Source: Sphagnum compactum (taxonomy: Eukaryota > Bryophyta > Sphagnopsida > Sphagnales). Taken from it: a DNA stretch of 64,000 nucleotides. This document shows positions 43,091-56,200 of the stretch, piece after piece. The notes below the pieces were generated by a model, which was not told the origin of the DNA, did no database searches, and saw only the letters and a program-made list of their open reading frames with translations. How positions within the stretch are numbered: position 1 is the stretch's first letter; the number at the start of each line of letters is the position of its first letter. The position numbers and the translations under genes are program-made. The stretch covers positions 15,496,271 to 15,560,270 of the forward strand of contig OZ234499.1 of the NCBI GenBank assembly GCA_965153455.1, in the 5' to 3' direction.

Positions 43091-45789
43091 ATGGAGGACG
43101 GTGGAGTGCTTGTGCGAAGAGTCATCCCTGCTGATAACAGCTGCCTCTTCAACGCAGTCGGGTACCCATGTTTTTTTTGGTAGCATCTTTTGTTTTTGTC
43201 TTTTGTCTTGCCTTTCGCTTCACTTCCCGCAGCGGATCCTGCAACATGGGAAGAAAAACACCAAGATCTGCTGGGTGGTAGGAAACATGTCGAGCTTTGT
43301 GTGCGATTATTATTATTTGTTTTTGCTGGAGATTTGTATCAGTATCTTGCACATGGTTGAAGGCTGACAACAAGAGACAGTCACTATAAACTAACGACGA
43401 AATCACCTCCAGGTTCCGCCATCGTTGTTGCTGGTTTGTTGCTTTGTGTAGCAGCAGCAGCAGGAGGAGGGGCAAACCCTTTCCTATTGTATGCTTTGAT
43501 TCACCCATGTTGATTTTTTAGCCTGGTTTCAAGTTTGGGTTTGGGTGCTCTTGTGGATTACAGATATGCAATGGAGCATAATAAGGAGAAGGCATCCGAG
43601 TTGAGATCGGTGAGCTTTCTTCTTCTTCTTCTTCCTTTTCCGATTTCTTTCCTTTGTTCCTGAGAGATTTTACACATTGCAGGTCCCACTGTGTATGATG
43701 ATCACAGGAATTTTGCTGCTGTCAATTCGTACCTATAGATGATGTTGATGAAGATCTTTTGTTTTGTTTTGTAGTTCCTTATAACTCTATCACTATGTCA
43801 AATCAACAACCCTTGTCCAAACTGATTGCATCTCTGATTACATCATCATCATCATCACCTCATTGTTTTTTTTTTCTTTTGACGACAACATGTACTTAGT
43901 GGGATGTGGTGGCTGTGTATTGGAAGTGTTTATGTTAGGTGATTGCGGCCACTGTGAAGAGTGATCCTGTGACCTACAATGAGGCATTTCTTGGCAAGTT
44001 GAACGAGGAGTATGTGCAGTGGATTCTCAATCCTGAGAAATGGGGAGGTGGGTAATTCTTGATGGCACAATATTTCTTGCCACCCCACACCCTAGATGAC
44101 CATGAACCCTAGATGATTGATCACAAATCCTAGATACCAATGCCGTTTCCAGCTCTGCAGATGATTTGTTGATTCAGAGCTCATTAGGTGCATCAACCCT
44201 AGTAACAGAAAGCTATGATAGAGTTCCAGTATCAACAGCACCAGAGGCTTCCCACAATTGGCACTGCCTCCTACCCTGAAGGCAAATCTGGGTGACGTAC
44301 ATTACTATCCCAGTTACGATCATTCATAAATTGTCCACTGATGATGATGATGATGATGATGATGCAATGACCCGAGGGTGCAGAGATGCTGATTCTGGTT
44401 GCAGACAACAGTGCATTGGTTTTTTTCTGTTTTGAATTTCTAGGAGTTATTTGTGACAGTCTGAGTTTTTTTGGGCATTTTGGGCTCTTTTGATTTTGTG
44501 CAGGTGCGATAGAACTGTCAATCTTATGTGACCATTATGCCCGTGAGATTGCAGCATATGACATCCAGACAATGCGCTGTGATCTTTATGGTCAGGTAAA
44601 AGAATCTGTAACTTCAGTTTTTTTTCATTTTATCATCTGCACAACAGCATTTAACCTTATTATGCAAAGCTATCTTTTTGTTTTGCATTGCCCACATGTA
44701 GAAACTGAAATGCTGTAATTTGGAACCAGGGAAAGGGTCTCACTGAGCGTGTGATGCTTTTGTATGATGGCTTACATTATGATGTACTTGCAGTAAGTGA
44801 CCCATGTGCCTTATGCCTTATGTTCCATGTGCAATGGGTCTTGTCATTATGTGTGTATTACTTGTGCCTTCAATTTGAGTCAAGACATTTAGGGTTGTTG
44901 ATCAAGCCAGGCAATCATGAAGGAACAGGTCTTTCTCGCTGGCTCCCTCCAGCCTGATGGAATTTCCCTTCATTTTCCACCTCCATCTTCTTCTTTAACT
45001 TATCTCTACAAGTTGTCTTTTTTGAAGACATTGCTGTGTGACCGGCAGCAAAAACTGTTGCTCATGTGCATTCCATTTTTTCCTGAATACTAATAGAAAA
45101 ACAGTACAGGTAGCACCTTTTGCTGATGCACCCGAAGAGGTGGATCAGACAATCTTCAATGTTGATAAGTCGGGTAGCATTGGCAGCACGGCTGCTTTGG
45201 CAGCGAATTTTGTCCAAGAAGCTCACAGGTTTGTTGTGCTCTCATCATGAAATCCTTTTCCCAAGGTTTTCCAGCAAGCATGTGTGTGATTTGAGCTGGT
45301 TGTTTCAAGAGAATTTCTTCATGTATTTGTTGTCTGTCATTTTCATGCTGAGCGCCCATCAGTTCTGTCTTTTGACTGAGAAATGAAATCTGACATCTAA
45401 GGGTGCACGTTTCACCATTTTGAAATTTCTGCACTCTGCTTATGAATGAATCAGGCCACAAGAATCAGCATTTGATCACAGTGGAATTGAGCTAGGATTT
45501 ACTAAAAAGAACTTGATGCATGTTGGGAATGCAGGGCAAGAAAATATACAGATACAGGCAAATTTACACTGCGATGCAGTGTCTGCCAGAAAGGAGTGGT
45601 GGGTGAAAAGGTAACAAAATCTTCTTCCTATTCAAGGCTAGTAGTGCTCTTCTTCCTCTACCTTTTATGTCTCATTCAAGCTGATTACCTATCTATCACT
45701 GATATATCTCCATTAAAAAATCCGTTGTGCAGGAGGCAGTAGAGCATGCGAAGGCCACCCAACATACCAACTTCCAAGAGTACTGTTGA
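43091..45789 (+). CDS. OTU2: OTU-family deubiquitinase, YOD1/OTU2 type
   Basis: Eight exons: 43091-43161, 43564-43609, 43939-44047, 44504-44595, 44730-44792, 45110-45228, 45535-45610, 45733-45789; 633 nt, 210 aa, close to the length of the Arabidopsis relative. It should cleave ubiquitin chains as a cysteine protease. Visible features: PADNSCLF with Asp15 and the catalytic Cys18, the SILCDHYAREI helix, LLYDGLHYDVL with catalytic His122, and a C-terminal C2H2 zinc finger (Cys181, Cys184, His197, His203). All introns are GT-AG and phases agree throughout. Unlike yeast Otu1 and human YOD1, it starts directly with the OTU domain and has no UBX-like domain for binding Cdc48/p97. The exon 7 acceptor (GAATGCAG) has a weak pyrimidine tract. 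Confidence 0.92.
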
Positions 45790-47439
45790 AAGACAGGACC
45801 TTGTACAGAAAGAAACCCATCTTTGTAGTCTCTGACAGTAATGCAAAATTTGATGATGTGTGTGGGCTATACTACTACACTCTACATTTTGTTTGTTGTT
45901 TAGGAGTTCCAAGTTCGGGGGTGCCCAAAAGTTCCAAAATAAGTTAAATGATTTGTTCTCTCTCCTCTCTATCCATGATTGGATTCCATTGTTTTGCTGC
46001 ATTTATTGATTTTCCAGTTTCCATTTCCATCTGTCGAGACTAGAGACATTGATATATTTCTTATACCCTCTGTTAAGATCATTCCATCTAACCTCCCATC
46101 TGGGATCAAGTATAGTTGGAAAAGATCTAGAGGCATGGGTACAACTGACCTCCTTTGGAAGGTTCTGTAAAAACCTTCAGCCTTCATTTGCTATCCAAAT
46201 GAAGATTTCTTGTTTGCCATTGTGACCTTGAAAGATCAAAATCTCATCTACTATAAGTAAATTTTGTAGTCCATTGAATGTGAACCAGCTTCTTCATCAT
46301 CTCCATGGCTCTGCCCAGGATTTCCTTGATTGGTGGGTATGCCTGGGTTCTTTCCCCATCATCGCCATATGATTTGTCCCTATCATGTCTGTTCCTCCTG
46401 AGCTCCTCAAACAGTTATTGGGTTTAGGGTTTAGAAGTTCCTGTCTTCAGCTGAAGACCACTGTCTTCAGCTCTTTGTTAGGAAAAGGAGCTCTTTAATA
46501 CTTTTTTCTTTTGTTTGGAGTTTCAAGTCCTGAGGAACTTGTGGGTTGTGCTGTGACCTTCCATTTGTTTAACCTTCTCTAGCTTGTTACGTGAGTATTG
46601 TAATTCATGTTTGTCATGCTGTGAGTATCAACTCTGCAGAAATTGCTGCATTTTGTCATGCTGTGAGTAGCAAATTGCTGCACCTGTTCTTAAATTCCAG
46701 CTTGATATTTTTCCTCATGCTTTTTAAAGAAGATGACCCATAAGAGTATGTTGGCATTCTCTTGTTCAGTGTAATTGCTAGAGATTTGAGATTTGGGCCT
46801 TGAATCTCAACTATTCTGAAATTCTACCTTTTTTTTTGATGCCAGTCACAATCTGCTTCTTCAATCCCCTGAATTGGGCCCAAATAATTTTACATCAGTC
46901 CACAAGCATTGTTGTTCATCCTTGTCCACAAATTCAACTAGCAGAGTCATTCTAGTCTTTCGTTTCCTCATACAATTCTCTCTCTCTCTCTCTCTCTCTT
47001 TGCCCAGGTTTTGTTCTTTGAGATACACTAGGAGAATTTCTCTTCATTGTAAGAGACAACTGGATCTCACATTATGAGGTTCGAGAATGGATCTTTTATT
47101 ACAGGAAAAGCTATACAAGGACAAGAAGTCACAACAAAGTAACAAAGCTTGTAGTGCATTGTAGCTTTCTAATACTTCAGGATTCTCAGGACAACATTAC
47201 AATGAACATGCTTTGGTCCTGATGAAAACTTGGCTACAATTCCAACTACAAACGCAAGGTCTGAATGTGTTCCCAAGATTACAAACATGATGCTACCCAC
47301 CATTTCCAAATAATGAAAATCATGTCCCTCATTGTTAAAACTTCATTTGCAAGTTGGAATTGAACATTAGAATCCAGTGGTGTGGCCACAACACGTGTCA
47401 CTAAAATTGAACTTTAGCAACATTCATAAAATGTACTGT
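45790..47439. other. Gene-free stretch downstream of the OTU gene
   Basis: The first part should be the OTU 3' UTR. A telomere-like GGGTTTAGGGTTTAG is at 46420-46434 and a (TC)n tract at 46979-46999. Nothing coding recognised. Confidence 0.5.
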
Positions 47440-47790
47440 GTCTAATTAAGATAAATTGTTCTTTGGGCACAATTTCTTGTTATGCGCAGCCCAACATAAC
47501 AATCAACTGATCGTTTGGTGGTCTCCAAGAACTTGTCAAGATGCTCCATCACCAGCTTGTCAAGTCTGTTAGCATCTTTACAATCTCCAATGCCATCCAG
47601 CATCACGGGATATAACAACCACAAGCTTAGGCTCCTGTGTATTAAACATGTATAAAAGGATCTGTAGTTGAAGGTTTCAAATCATATTGAATGAGAAATT
47701 GGTTGAATTCGATGTTCCAAGCACATGAAGCTTGTTTCAAACCAAACCATAAAAAACTTCATTGAAGTCTGCACACCAAATTCTCTCCCA
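47440..47790 (-). pseudogene. Ty1/copia reverse transcriptase relic
   Basis: The minus strand reads DANRLDKLVMEHLDKFLETT and then DCYVGLRITRNCAQRTIYLN (47442-47570), the end of the copia RT domain (usual form YVGLQIxRNRxxRTIxLSQ). Upstream in other frames are YDLKPSTTDPF (near 47670) and remains of the YGLKQ..RAWNxEFNQFL block (near 47700-47770). The conserved YVDDG appears shifted. Several frameshifts separate the blocks. Confidence 0.7.
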
Positions 47791-48686
47791 TCTTCACCTC
47801 TACAACTACATGTGTTCATAGGTATGTTGTTTCATTATTGGATTTTGCATTTGATCATTATACCTAATCCTTAAAGAGTGAGAGGGAAGTTATGCCTACG
47901 TATAGGTGTAAGATCCCTCCAACTCTTAAGGAGTAGGCATAAGAACCCTCCCCTTCGTATGCCTCATGATCTATGGATGCTTAAGTTCATGATAAAACAT
48001 TCGTTTCGTGCTTTGTGATGAGTAGAGCTTACAGGTGAGGGACATATCACAAAACGCAGGGCCTGACTCATGTACCGATTGGTCTCGTGTCCCTTATTTT
48101 CAGAATGCCCTCACCCTAGGGCTTTAGCAATGGATCTCTACTGGCATCTTCTGAGAATGGCAATGAGCAAAATGCATAGTCAGGGTTGCTTTATAAAGGG
48201 CTCGTGGATTCCGCAAAGTCTCATCAATGGCTGGAAACAAACAAACAAACAAACATGCATACATGCATACATACATACATACATACATACATACATACAC
48301 ACACACACATACATTCATACATACATGCGTATATACATACATACATGTTGGAGATAATGAATTCAAATTGATGCACCCAGGGAATGAAACACATGTCCAG
48401 TAGTGAAAATGAAGTCATCCGAGGATTGGTCAAGGAGGTCGATATTGTTGGACATCTAGGTAGCTAAAACTCGGTTAGGCATGGTTCCGATAGTAATGAA
48501 AAACTTGAATTTTCTGTTTATTTTTTTCCCCCCTAAGATCATAGATCTAACTTCTTATTATTCCAATTTTTTTTCATTCTTTTTGGAATACTTCATTAAA
48601 TGATTTGTACATTTTTGACAATTAATTTTTTTTTTTTGGAATTATATTTTCCTACTAATTGCCAATGTACACCTTGAATTATGCTA
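47791..48686. other. Gene-free stretch with tetranucleotide microsatellites
   Basis: No gene. At 48238-48345 there is an (AAAC)n tract followed by a (CATA)n/(CACA)n tract; the long open frames across it on both strands come from the repeat. Confidence 0.7.
48238..48345. repeat. Compound (AAAC)n-(CATA)n microsatellite
   Basis: Five AAAC units, then about 20 CATA-type units interrupted by CACA and CATG/CATT variants. Confidence 0.95.
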
Positions 48687-49172
48687 CTATCTAAGTTCTC
48701 TAACTAAGAAGACAGAGAAAGTGACAATGAGGAATGAGCTGAGTAAAGAAATTAAGATTTCTGTCATAAGAGAGTCTGTGGGAAGAAGACCGGTGGCCTG
48801 TTGTTGCACCAAAGTGGTAATGGTCGTAGTAGCATGGGGTGGTGCCCAGGCTAGGGAGGATATTGATGATGAACTTGCAGCTGCAATTGCAGTTTTGGGA
48901 TTGGCACCAAACAATCTTAAAGCATGGCATTCATGACATGCGGTCTTGAGCATAGCTTCTTGCACCATGGAATTGGTAAATGCGGAGTTGGCATGGATGA
49001 TCAGTCTTGGGAACTTCATGAGAGCTGAAGAGAAGGCCAAAACAGAGGTGAAAGAAATTGCAGCAACTGTCGCACCCAGCACAAGGCCATCATACATCCA
49101 GGGGGAAGATTGAAGCTTTTGCCACCATATTTGGATCCTTTGTACCCAAATTGTGGCCATGATGTCTGTCAT
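48687..49172 (-). CDS. Hypothetical 161-residue protein, possibly membrane-associated
   Basis: A single open frame from ATG at 49172 to a stop at 48687-48689. I do not recognise it. Visible features: a hydrophobic stretch near residues 28-52 (GLVLGATVAAISFTSVLAF), a short CHEC motif near residue 80, a Ser/Ala/Thr-rich middle, and a hydrophobic C-terminus (EILISLLSSFLIVTFSVFLV) ending in RELR. Two membrane segments are plausible. Its GC content is well above that of the AT-rich flanks, which favours a real exon. It could be one exon of a larger gene or a non-coding open frame. Confidence 0.4.
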   Translation of the reverse strand: MTDIMATIWVQRIQIWWQKLQSSPWMYDGLVLGATVAAISFTSVLAFSSALMKFPRLIIHANSAFTNSMVQEAMLKTACHECHALRLFGANPKTAIAAASSSSISSLAWAPPHATTTITTLVQQQATGLLPTDSLMTEILISLLSSFLIVTFSVFLVRELR

Positions 49173-52100
49173 TCAAATGAACCCAGCTGTGGAGCTTTGA
49201 ACTCGTGATACTTGTGTCCCCCTTGTGTTTTCTGAAGTGGATTTAGTGTGTTGGGTGAAGCTAAAATTCACAAATTTAGGTTTGGTTTGTGAATTGTGAT
49301 GATGGGCGTTGCCACAAGTTTGCCATGCTTATTAACCTAGTCTTTCTAAATAAGGTTTTCTTTTTTTATTTTTGGCAAACGTTAGCTTTGATGGCATGGT
49401 TAAATTTGCTAAAGGTTTTGAACTTTTCAGAGCTTGAAGAATCTCTTCTAGTACTCAGAAACACATCATCAGTTTTTGTTATGTTTCATGGAACTGTGCC
49501 AGAAAAGCAAATATAGAGAGCCAACTGACTTTTGAGAGAAACCAAACTTCCAGTCACTTCTAATTCTTTGACATAATAATGCCTGTTTGTCTCTCATTCC
49601 AATGTGCTAGATTCTATTCGATGAGTATAAAATGATTGATGGTTTTATATTGATCATCAATCCTTTATAAGTTGGCTGAAGACCCAAATTCAAGGCCAAA
49701 TTACATTTCAAGATTATTCCAATCCAAGTTTAATTCATTCTTATTTTGGGTGATCAACAATGTCAACAAACCTGCAAATTAAACATGACCCAAGTGAGTT
49801 GAAGACTTTTATTATAACAGGCAGTACATGAACGGATCTGGACATTCATACCCTATCAAAAAACAAGGGACCAGTGATAGATCTCCGGATTAAAAATGTT
49901 CTCTTTATGATTCAGTTTGATCTCCTCCTTCAATGTTGTCATATTGTTTGTAGCCAATAATTAAGATCCCATGATGAATGTTCTACATGAAACTTCAAAT
50001 AAATTATCTATCTCTTCTAAAAGTCTCTGAAAAATTTCCTTGTGAACAATTAGTTGCTCAGAAATCTCTTTTGTGGGGTTTCATGTTAATCATAATAGAA
50101 AACAAAGGATGGATCCTGCAAGGTAATGACTGATTACTTGACATTTTAAACCAAGAGATTTGTAAAAGAAATAATAATTTCCACAATCTGAAGAAACCGA
50201 GAAATTTGCAAAAGAAATAATAATTTCCACAATCTGAAGAAGCCAAAGCTTCGATTCTCTGCAATAAGAAGAACTTGGATTCCACCATGCAAAATGAGAC
50301 TTAGACTTGCATGAAGCTGCCTTACATTGAATTCATTATTTGTGTACTCATGTTTTGTATCAAGATTTGCAATGCTGAGGGAAGCTCTGGCATGAAGGAG
50401 TAGTTAATGGAAGTTAGTCTATAGCACCCACCTTCATGTGAATAGGAAGCTCTAAAATTGACAGTTTAGCTGTTATTCTTCCTTTGTGCCCCTGCCATTT
50501 AAGTGGAATAGTGATTGTTTTTTAGGGTTTGGGTGTAGTAAGTTACATGTGATAGAGAGAATGGGCCGGTTACTGCAGATTCTAGCTCCAGATTAGCCCC
50601 AGGCTAACCCTCTGGACCTCTCACTAGGAGCCAGATTATATGACATAATCTTCCCGTGATGATTATGCACTCCTATTAGTGACCAAAATGGATGTTGAAA
50701 ATGAATTTTTTAAAAAATCATTGACTCTGCCACCTGAGGCCTTAATGTCACGGAATGGCCTTGCCCTTGCCCCATTATGTATGGGTATGTTGCCTAGCTC
50801 GCCCTAATGGGCTCACCTAGCACCTTACCTAACATAATGGGTAGGAGCTTGAACATTCCATAGTACGTAAACACTGGGGATTTGCACTAATAATTGTGCT
50901 GGAATTGGCCACCCAAGTAGATTCTGCACAATTAAAGAGAAATAACGAGACTCATAAGACACCCTGCCAATCTTTAACGTACTAGAGAGTGGGTAGAGTT
51001 TGGCCGATTCTAACTCCTAGCATGCCTAAAGGGTGAGCCTGGTAGGGGAAAGCAGGAGAGACCCACAACCGAGCTAGGAGGTGGAATTGCTCAAACTTTG
51101 CTTAACGCCCTGGCGCTAATGGTTGTTGGGTCTCGCATAATAAGCAAGGCAAACTACCGATTACGTCTACAGAATTGACACCTGTGCTCAACAGCTGATT
51201 CAAATGATAATTTGTCAATAACAAGGGAGAGTAGAGCAAAGCCGTATCAAATGAATCTTGTGATTAGGGCAGATTTGGGGGCTATTCGGGGTTGAATTTA
51301 AGGGTGGTAAGATCATCACTCAATTGGGTGTTCAAATTGGATGAAACCCTAAACATAAACCAAATGGCAATGAAAAAATAACCTATACTTCATTTTAAGT
51401 CAAGTAATAATGATCAAGGCTTAACCACCATAGTACCTTGGCTATTTCAACACTATGTCCATCTATTAATGAATTAATTAATGTTGAAATAATTTCATTT
51501 CAACAAATGAAAATATTCCTAAATAATATTCAGGATTATCCTTCACAATATTTTTTTGATTTGGAAGAAACAATTTTTGAAAATTTCAACAATTCTGAAA
51601 ATAATACAATTAGTGTCAATTTGGCCAAGGGTATTTCTCGGATTTCCCTCACTTCATTCAATATAACTAAAAGAATTAAATTCAGATGATGAAATCAAGC
51701 AACCACATTGGCATGGAAAAAAAATAATATTCAAGCTTACACACAACCCTATTCTACTAAACATTGAAAATAATACTTGATTAATACCATTTTCTGTGGT
51801 TGTCTAAGAAATTCTCTCCACCTTACTAAACCCTATTACACATTTAACTAGTAATTCACTCAAGATTATCACCCAAGATAAATAAAAATCAGACCACCAA
51901 ATCCGGCAATTTCATTGGCCATAACATTTTTTTTCTGCACACGGACACAAGCCTATTCAACACCCTCTGTATATTAATAAACGGGCAGGGTTAAAAATCA
52001 CAGTAGTGCGCACCCCCCCCCCCCCCCACTGAAAAAAAAAGGGGGCAACAAAGCACCGGATAAGGATGAACAAATATCATTCATTCGGGGTCAGTTGTTT

Positions 52101-53202
52101 GGTTATAAACTCTCATCATTGCCTTGATGGATGACGGCCTGTTTTTCCCTGGATATTCATTCGCTCCTCCAGCGCGCTCAACGGCTCTGAAGAAGAACAA
52201 GTCTGACAAATGCGCGCTCTTGGCTCTTGGCATCCGCGTTTTCTGCCTTGTCGATTGTTGTTCGCAGATGGGATTCGCGTGCGACGATGGTGCTTTTTTT
52301 CTCTGCTGCGATGCAATCCTTCACTTTTTTTTTTCTTCCCTTTGCGTTTCGATGTGAAAGAAAATCCACGTGATTTCTGTCGAGTTTCAAGAATCTTTTG
52401 TTGTTCAAGAACTGCCAAAAAAGGTCGAGCGATCTAATCATGAAGTGGACCAGGCTTCTTCATCACGCGTTCGTTCTACACATCGTAGTTTCTCAGCGAG
52501 TGGAAGCGACTTTTGGTGCGTTTTGTTGGAACTTGCGTGGATGTTGAGGAGCGCACCAGAACCGATTTCTTGTAAACTTTCTGGCACACTCTCTCCCTCG
52601 TTGTTTTGTTGTTTATTACGTGATCGCTTGTTATACACTTTTTGAGCTTCGTCTTCAATACACTGTAGTGTCGGGATTGCATAATGCGTTCTCCGGAGAG
52701 CTCTATTTTCACCAAGAACTCCCGTTTTCAACATTTGGAAAGGATCATATCAAGTGTGTGTGGTTTCTTGCCCTTTCCTTGTGTGTTGGAAGCCAAGTTT
52801 GTGCACTGATCTGGGTAATTTTAGCCCCTCTTTGATCTGCAAATACTGTTGCCGTGGCAACTAGGTGAACCTGGAGACATAACAAATATTTGACAATCGA
52901 AGAAGCCACTAGTTACTTAATCTTTTAGATGTGTCTCGCCGTTCTTGAACACTGTCCCTTGAGACTTTTCTTAGTTGAAGAGCTTTTTTGACAACGAGGC
53001 GACTTTTTGTTGCAAAATGTTCGTACATAATCGAGGATCGCACTCGCTTTATTGTGAACAATTGTAAGTACTGTATAGCCCGAGCAATGGTGCTGAGGAA
53101 CGAATGATTTCGGAAAGCAAGGGGGATACCTCTTTGTGACGAAGCATTTTCAGGCGTGCACATGAACAGTAACAAGAAACCCTTGAGAAACTCAAAACAA
53201 CC
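49173..53202. other. Gene-free stretch upstream of the CAN nuclease
   Basis: 49173-52000 is AT-rich without recognised genes; it includes a 46-bp tandem duplication at 50155-50246 and a TTTTTTAGGGTTTGGG motif near 50518. A C-run followed by an A-run sits at 52012-52039. From about 52080 the base composition becomes balanced, so 52080-53202 probably holds the promoter and 5' leader, perhaps with a leader intron. Open frames there show no family resemblance. Confidence 0.45.
50155..50246. repeat. 46-bp tandem duplication
   Basis: Two copies of ATTTG.AAAAGAAATAATAA followed by TTTCCACAATCTGAAGAA, spaced exactly 46 bp. Confidence 0.85.
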
Positions 53203-56200
53203 ATGGGAAATGCATGTAGGCGACTGGTGGATTGTTGTTCGGAGCCTTCAAGTTTGGATGGACAGCTTCAAGCAGGAGATTATCAGTTTAGACGTCAACA
53301 AAATGGAGGAAGTTTGTGCCCGGCTGGATCAACTGCCAGCTCCCATGGTGTTACTGTCCACACTGCTGGATTTGCTGCATTGGCACGAGACTTATTTCAA
53401 TTTGAGATCACAAGCCAGGTACTACCTACTGACCACCGCCTGCTGAATTAGTCAGGGAATTACATTTTGATCATCTTTCAAGCCAGGTTTCCATTAGGAC
53501 TTCATATCACAGAATGGTGCAGACCATTTGAGGCCTTCATTTGTACTGCCTATGATTTGGTTGATCCAAAGCGCTACATCATCAAGATAACATGTACATG
53601 ATTGTTGCAAGACCTGATAGGGGTCATTGTGCATATCACAATGTCCAAACAGAAAATGGTTATGTTTGGTTTTGGTCACTTGTGTGTCAGAGTAACCAAA
53701 GAAATATTTGTGTGGTCTATGCAGGTGCCAGATGGGCTAAGTCAGTATGTCCAAGGAGCAAAAGCCACACAAGCTGTCTGGTAAGGAGTTGCCCTATGAT
53801 GTTCTTCTCATCACTGCTTGTAATTGGTTGTAATAATAAGGTATAGCCACATATAATAGGGATGTTAGTTTGGTGACCATTTGTATAGGATTCTCCTTCT
53901 TGTCAATGACCAAAGATGTGACCAAAAGATGTGGCATTGCAGGTATCGCAAGATCTTGTCTGCATGGAAGAGCACAAATCCACCTCCAACAAATGCTGCT
54001 GAAGCCTCTTGTCTGGTGCTCCGTGCCTTGCAGGGGCACCGTAAGACTGATGTTCAAGTACGTTCCTGTGTGCCTTCTCTTTACCTTGATGGGATGGTAG
54101 TAGTAGTATCATTGGAAAAAAACATGAGCTGCAGGATCCACATGTTAGTTCTTTGATGCTACTTCCCCCAAGTGTCTCAAATTTACATGTAATCAAAAAT
54201 AAAATATGCAGCATCCTTCTTGACTAGTTCTCTTTTTTGGTGGCACATTTCAGAACTATGCTTGCTGTTGGAGTGCCTTATGTTGGCGAATTATTGAGTT
54301 TTATGATGTTCTTAAGTAGCAGTAAAGTTCAGTGCTATTGAGGAATGAATTGCATCACGTGTTCATTGATATCTGCCTGCTCAGCTGAAGCTGACTACTC
54401 TAGAAGCAGCTTAGAGGCACAATTGTGACAAAGAAGCACAATGATGAATGTGAAAAAACTCATGCAGCAGGTGTTTTATCCCATGATTACTCAAGGGATG
54501 GTAGGTCAAGTCATGAAAGTAAATGCATGCTTAGAGAATGAGGCATGTGAGCTGGTTTTGATTTGGCATTCCTTTGTTGCAGGGTCTGTTGTCCTTCTAT
54601 GATCTCATTCCAGTGGATGCTACTACAGTAGTTGTGCCATTAACTGCAGTTACGGTAACTGCACCTACAGCTCGATATCCCCATGTGGCAATTGTTGCTG
54701 GGGGATCTCAAGGCCTGAAGTATGAGATTCAAACTCTTCCAGTAAGTGCCACTGGCTTTTAGTGCAATGCCCATAGGACCTGAACACCAACCATCAAAGT
54801 TTTGGCTCCCATATTGCTTCCTTCTCCTCTTGTTGCTTCTCTCTTAAAATTTGGGGTCTATGCCCATCCTATAAATGGCTAGTAGCATCTTATGAATACA
54901 ATTTTGAACTTGTGAGACAATTTACAATAATCAGGGGTCTGTTGGGCCTTTATTGACACAGTTGACATTGCATTGCAGGTGGACAGTCAGTCAGTGGCTG
55001 ATGGAGACACTGTTACAGTGTATGTGGATGTGATGAAGGATGCACGTGAAAAAGCTGCAGTGCCACAAGCTGTAATAGAAGCTGTACGCAAGAGGCGCAC
55101 AGCCCAGCTGCGCCATGATTTAGCAATGGCTGATGCCTTGCAAACTCAGATAAAGCAGGCAGGCTACAAGTGCGATCTCCAACTCTTTATTGCAGGCCAC
55201 CCTTTTGGTGATTTCTGACACATTACCTGAATAATTTGGCAACTTTAGAACATTTGTGACCAACATTGGAGCAGTTCTAGATTGCAATATGTCAGTGGCT
55301 ACTATTTTGTTGCTTTATGGCAGTCACTCAGATACTTTTGAGTGTCTCAGAGTTGAGACTTTTATTGACTGGAAGCTTTGTATTGCTTTCAGGATTTTTA
55401 CTGCAAAGAACAGCAAAGATGAGGTTCTTGCACGCAAGTACCGTGTTCGACTGAGGTTATCAACTCTTGGCCTTCCTGACATGTCAACTCTCAAGTGTTG
55501 ATCTTCGTAGTCAAGGGTGAAGGTTAACTCGGATTGATATACCATAGTGACACATCAAATCCCACACTTTTTGAACAATGCAATTAATTAAATTTTCCTG
55601 CATAACTTTCCTGTGGTAGAGGGAGACAATTTTTTGGGTCCTGCACAGCCCTTCATTAATTAATTTTTGATCCCATAGCTTGCTTTTCCTGCATAAAAGA
55701 TAACAAATGGAAACTCAAAAATATAGTCGATGGGAATTGCTCCACCTGAAACTTCCCCACATGACGGTGTCACAGTGATATAATTCTATTATTTTCCAGC
55801 AAAAGGTCTTCCCACAGAGGGTGCAGGCAATTAATTTTTTCCCATAGTCCTAAAAATAATTTATATTGTGAAGTTTTTAATGTGTCACTATGATATTAGT
55901 TGTTTTCATTTTTGTTTATTGGAACAGATCATCAAATTGCACCAAGTGAAGAGGCTGTGTAAATCACTCTAATTACCTAAGCAATGGGGATTGACCACTT
56001 TTTGGGAGAATGGTTTCAGTTCCGAATGTTCTTCCAGTTGTTCTAGACCATAAAGACAGAGATAGGTGCTTACCAAAACAGGTAATGACTCTGCAAGAAT
56101 CTGGCATTCAATGTGACAGGGGGGTAGATGCACCAGAAACCAAGCAGCCTTACGGGCCACAGGCCAAGGCTGTACTTCTTAGCCTGGTGGAGGGGCGTTC

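Noticed and set aside
48070-48433. Overlapping ORFs on both strands rich in Tyr/His/Ile or Cys/Met/Val
   Set aside because: Products of the (CATA)n microsatellite, which has no stop in most frames.
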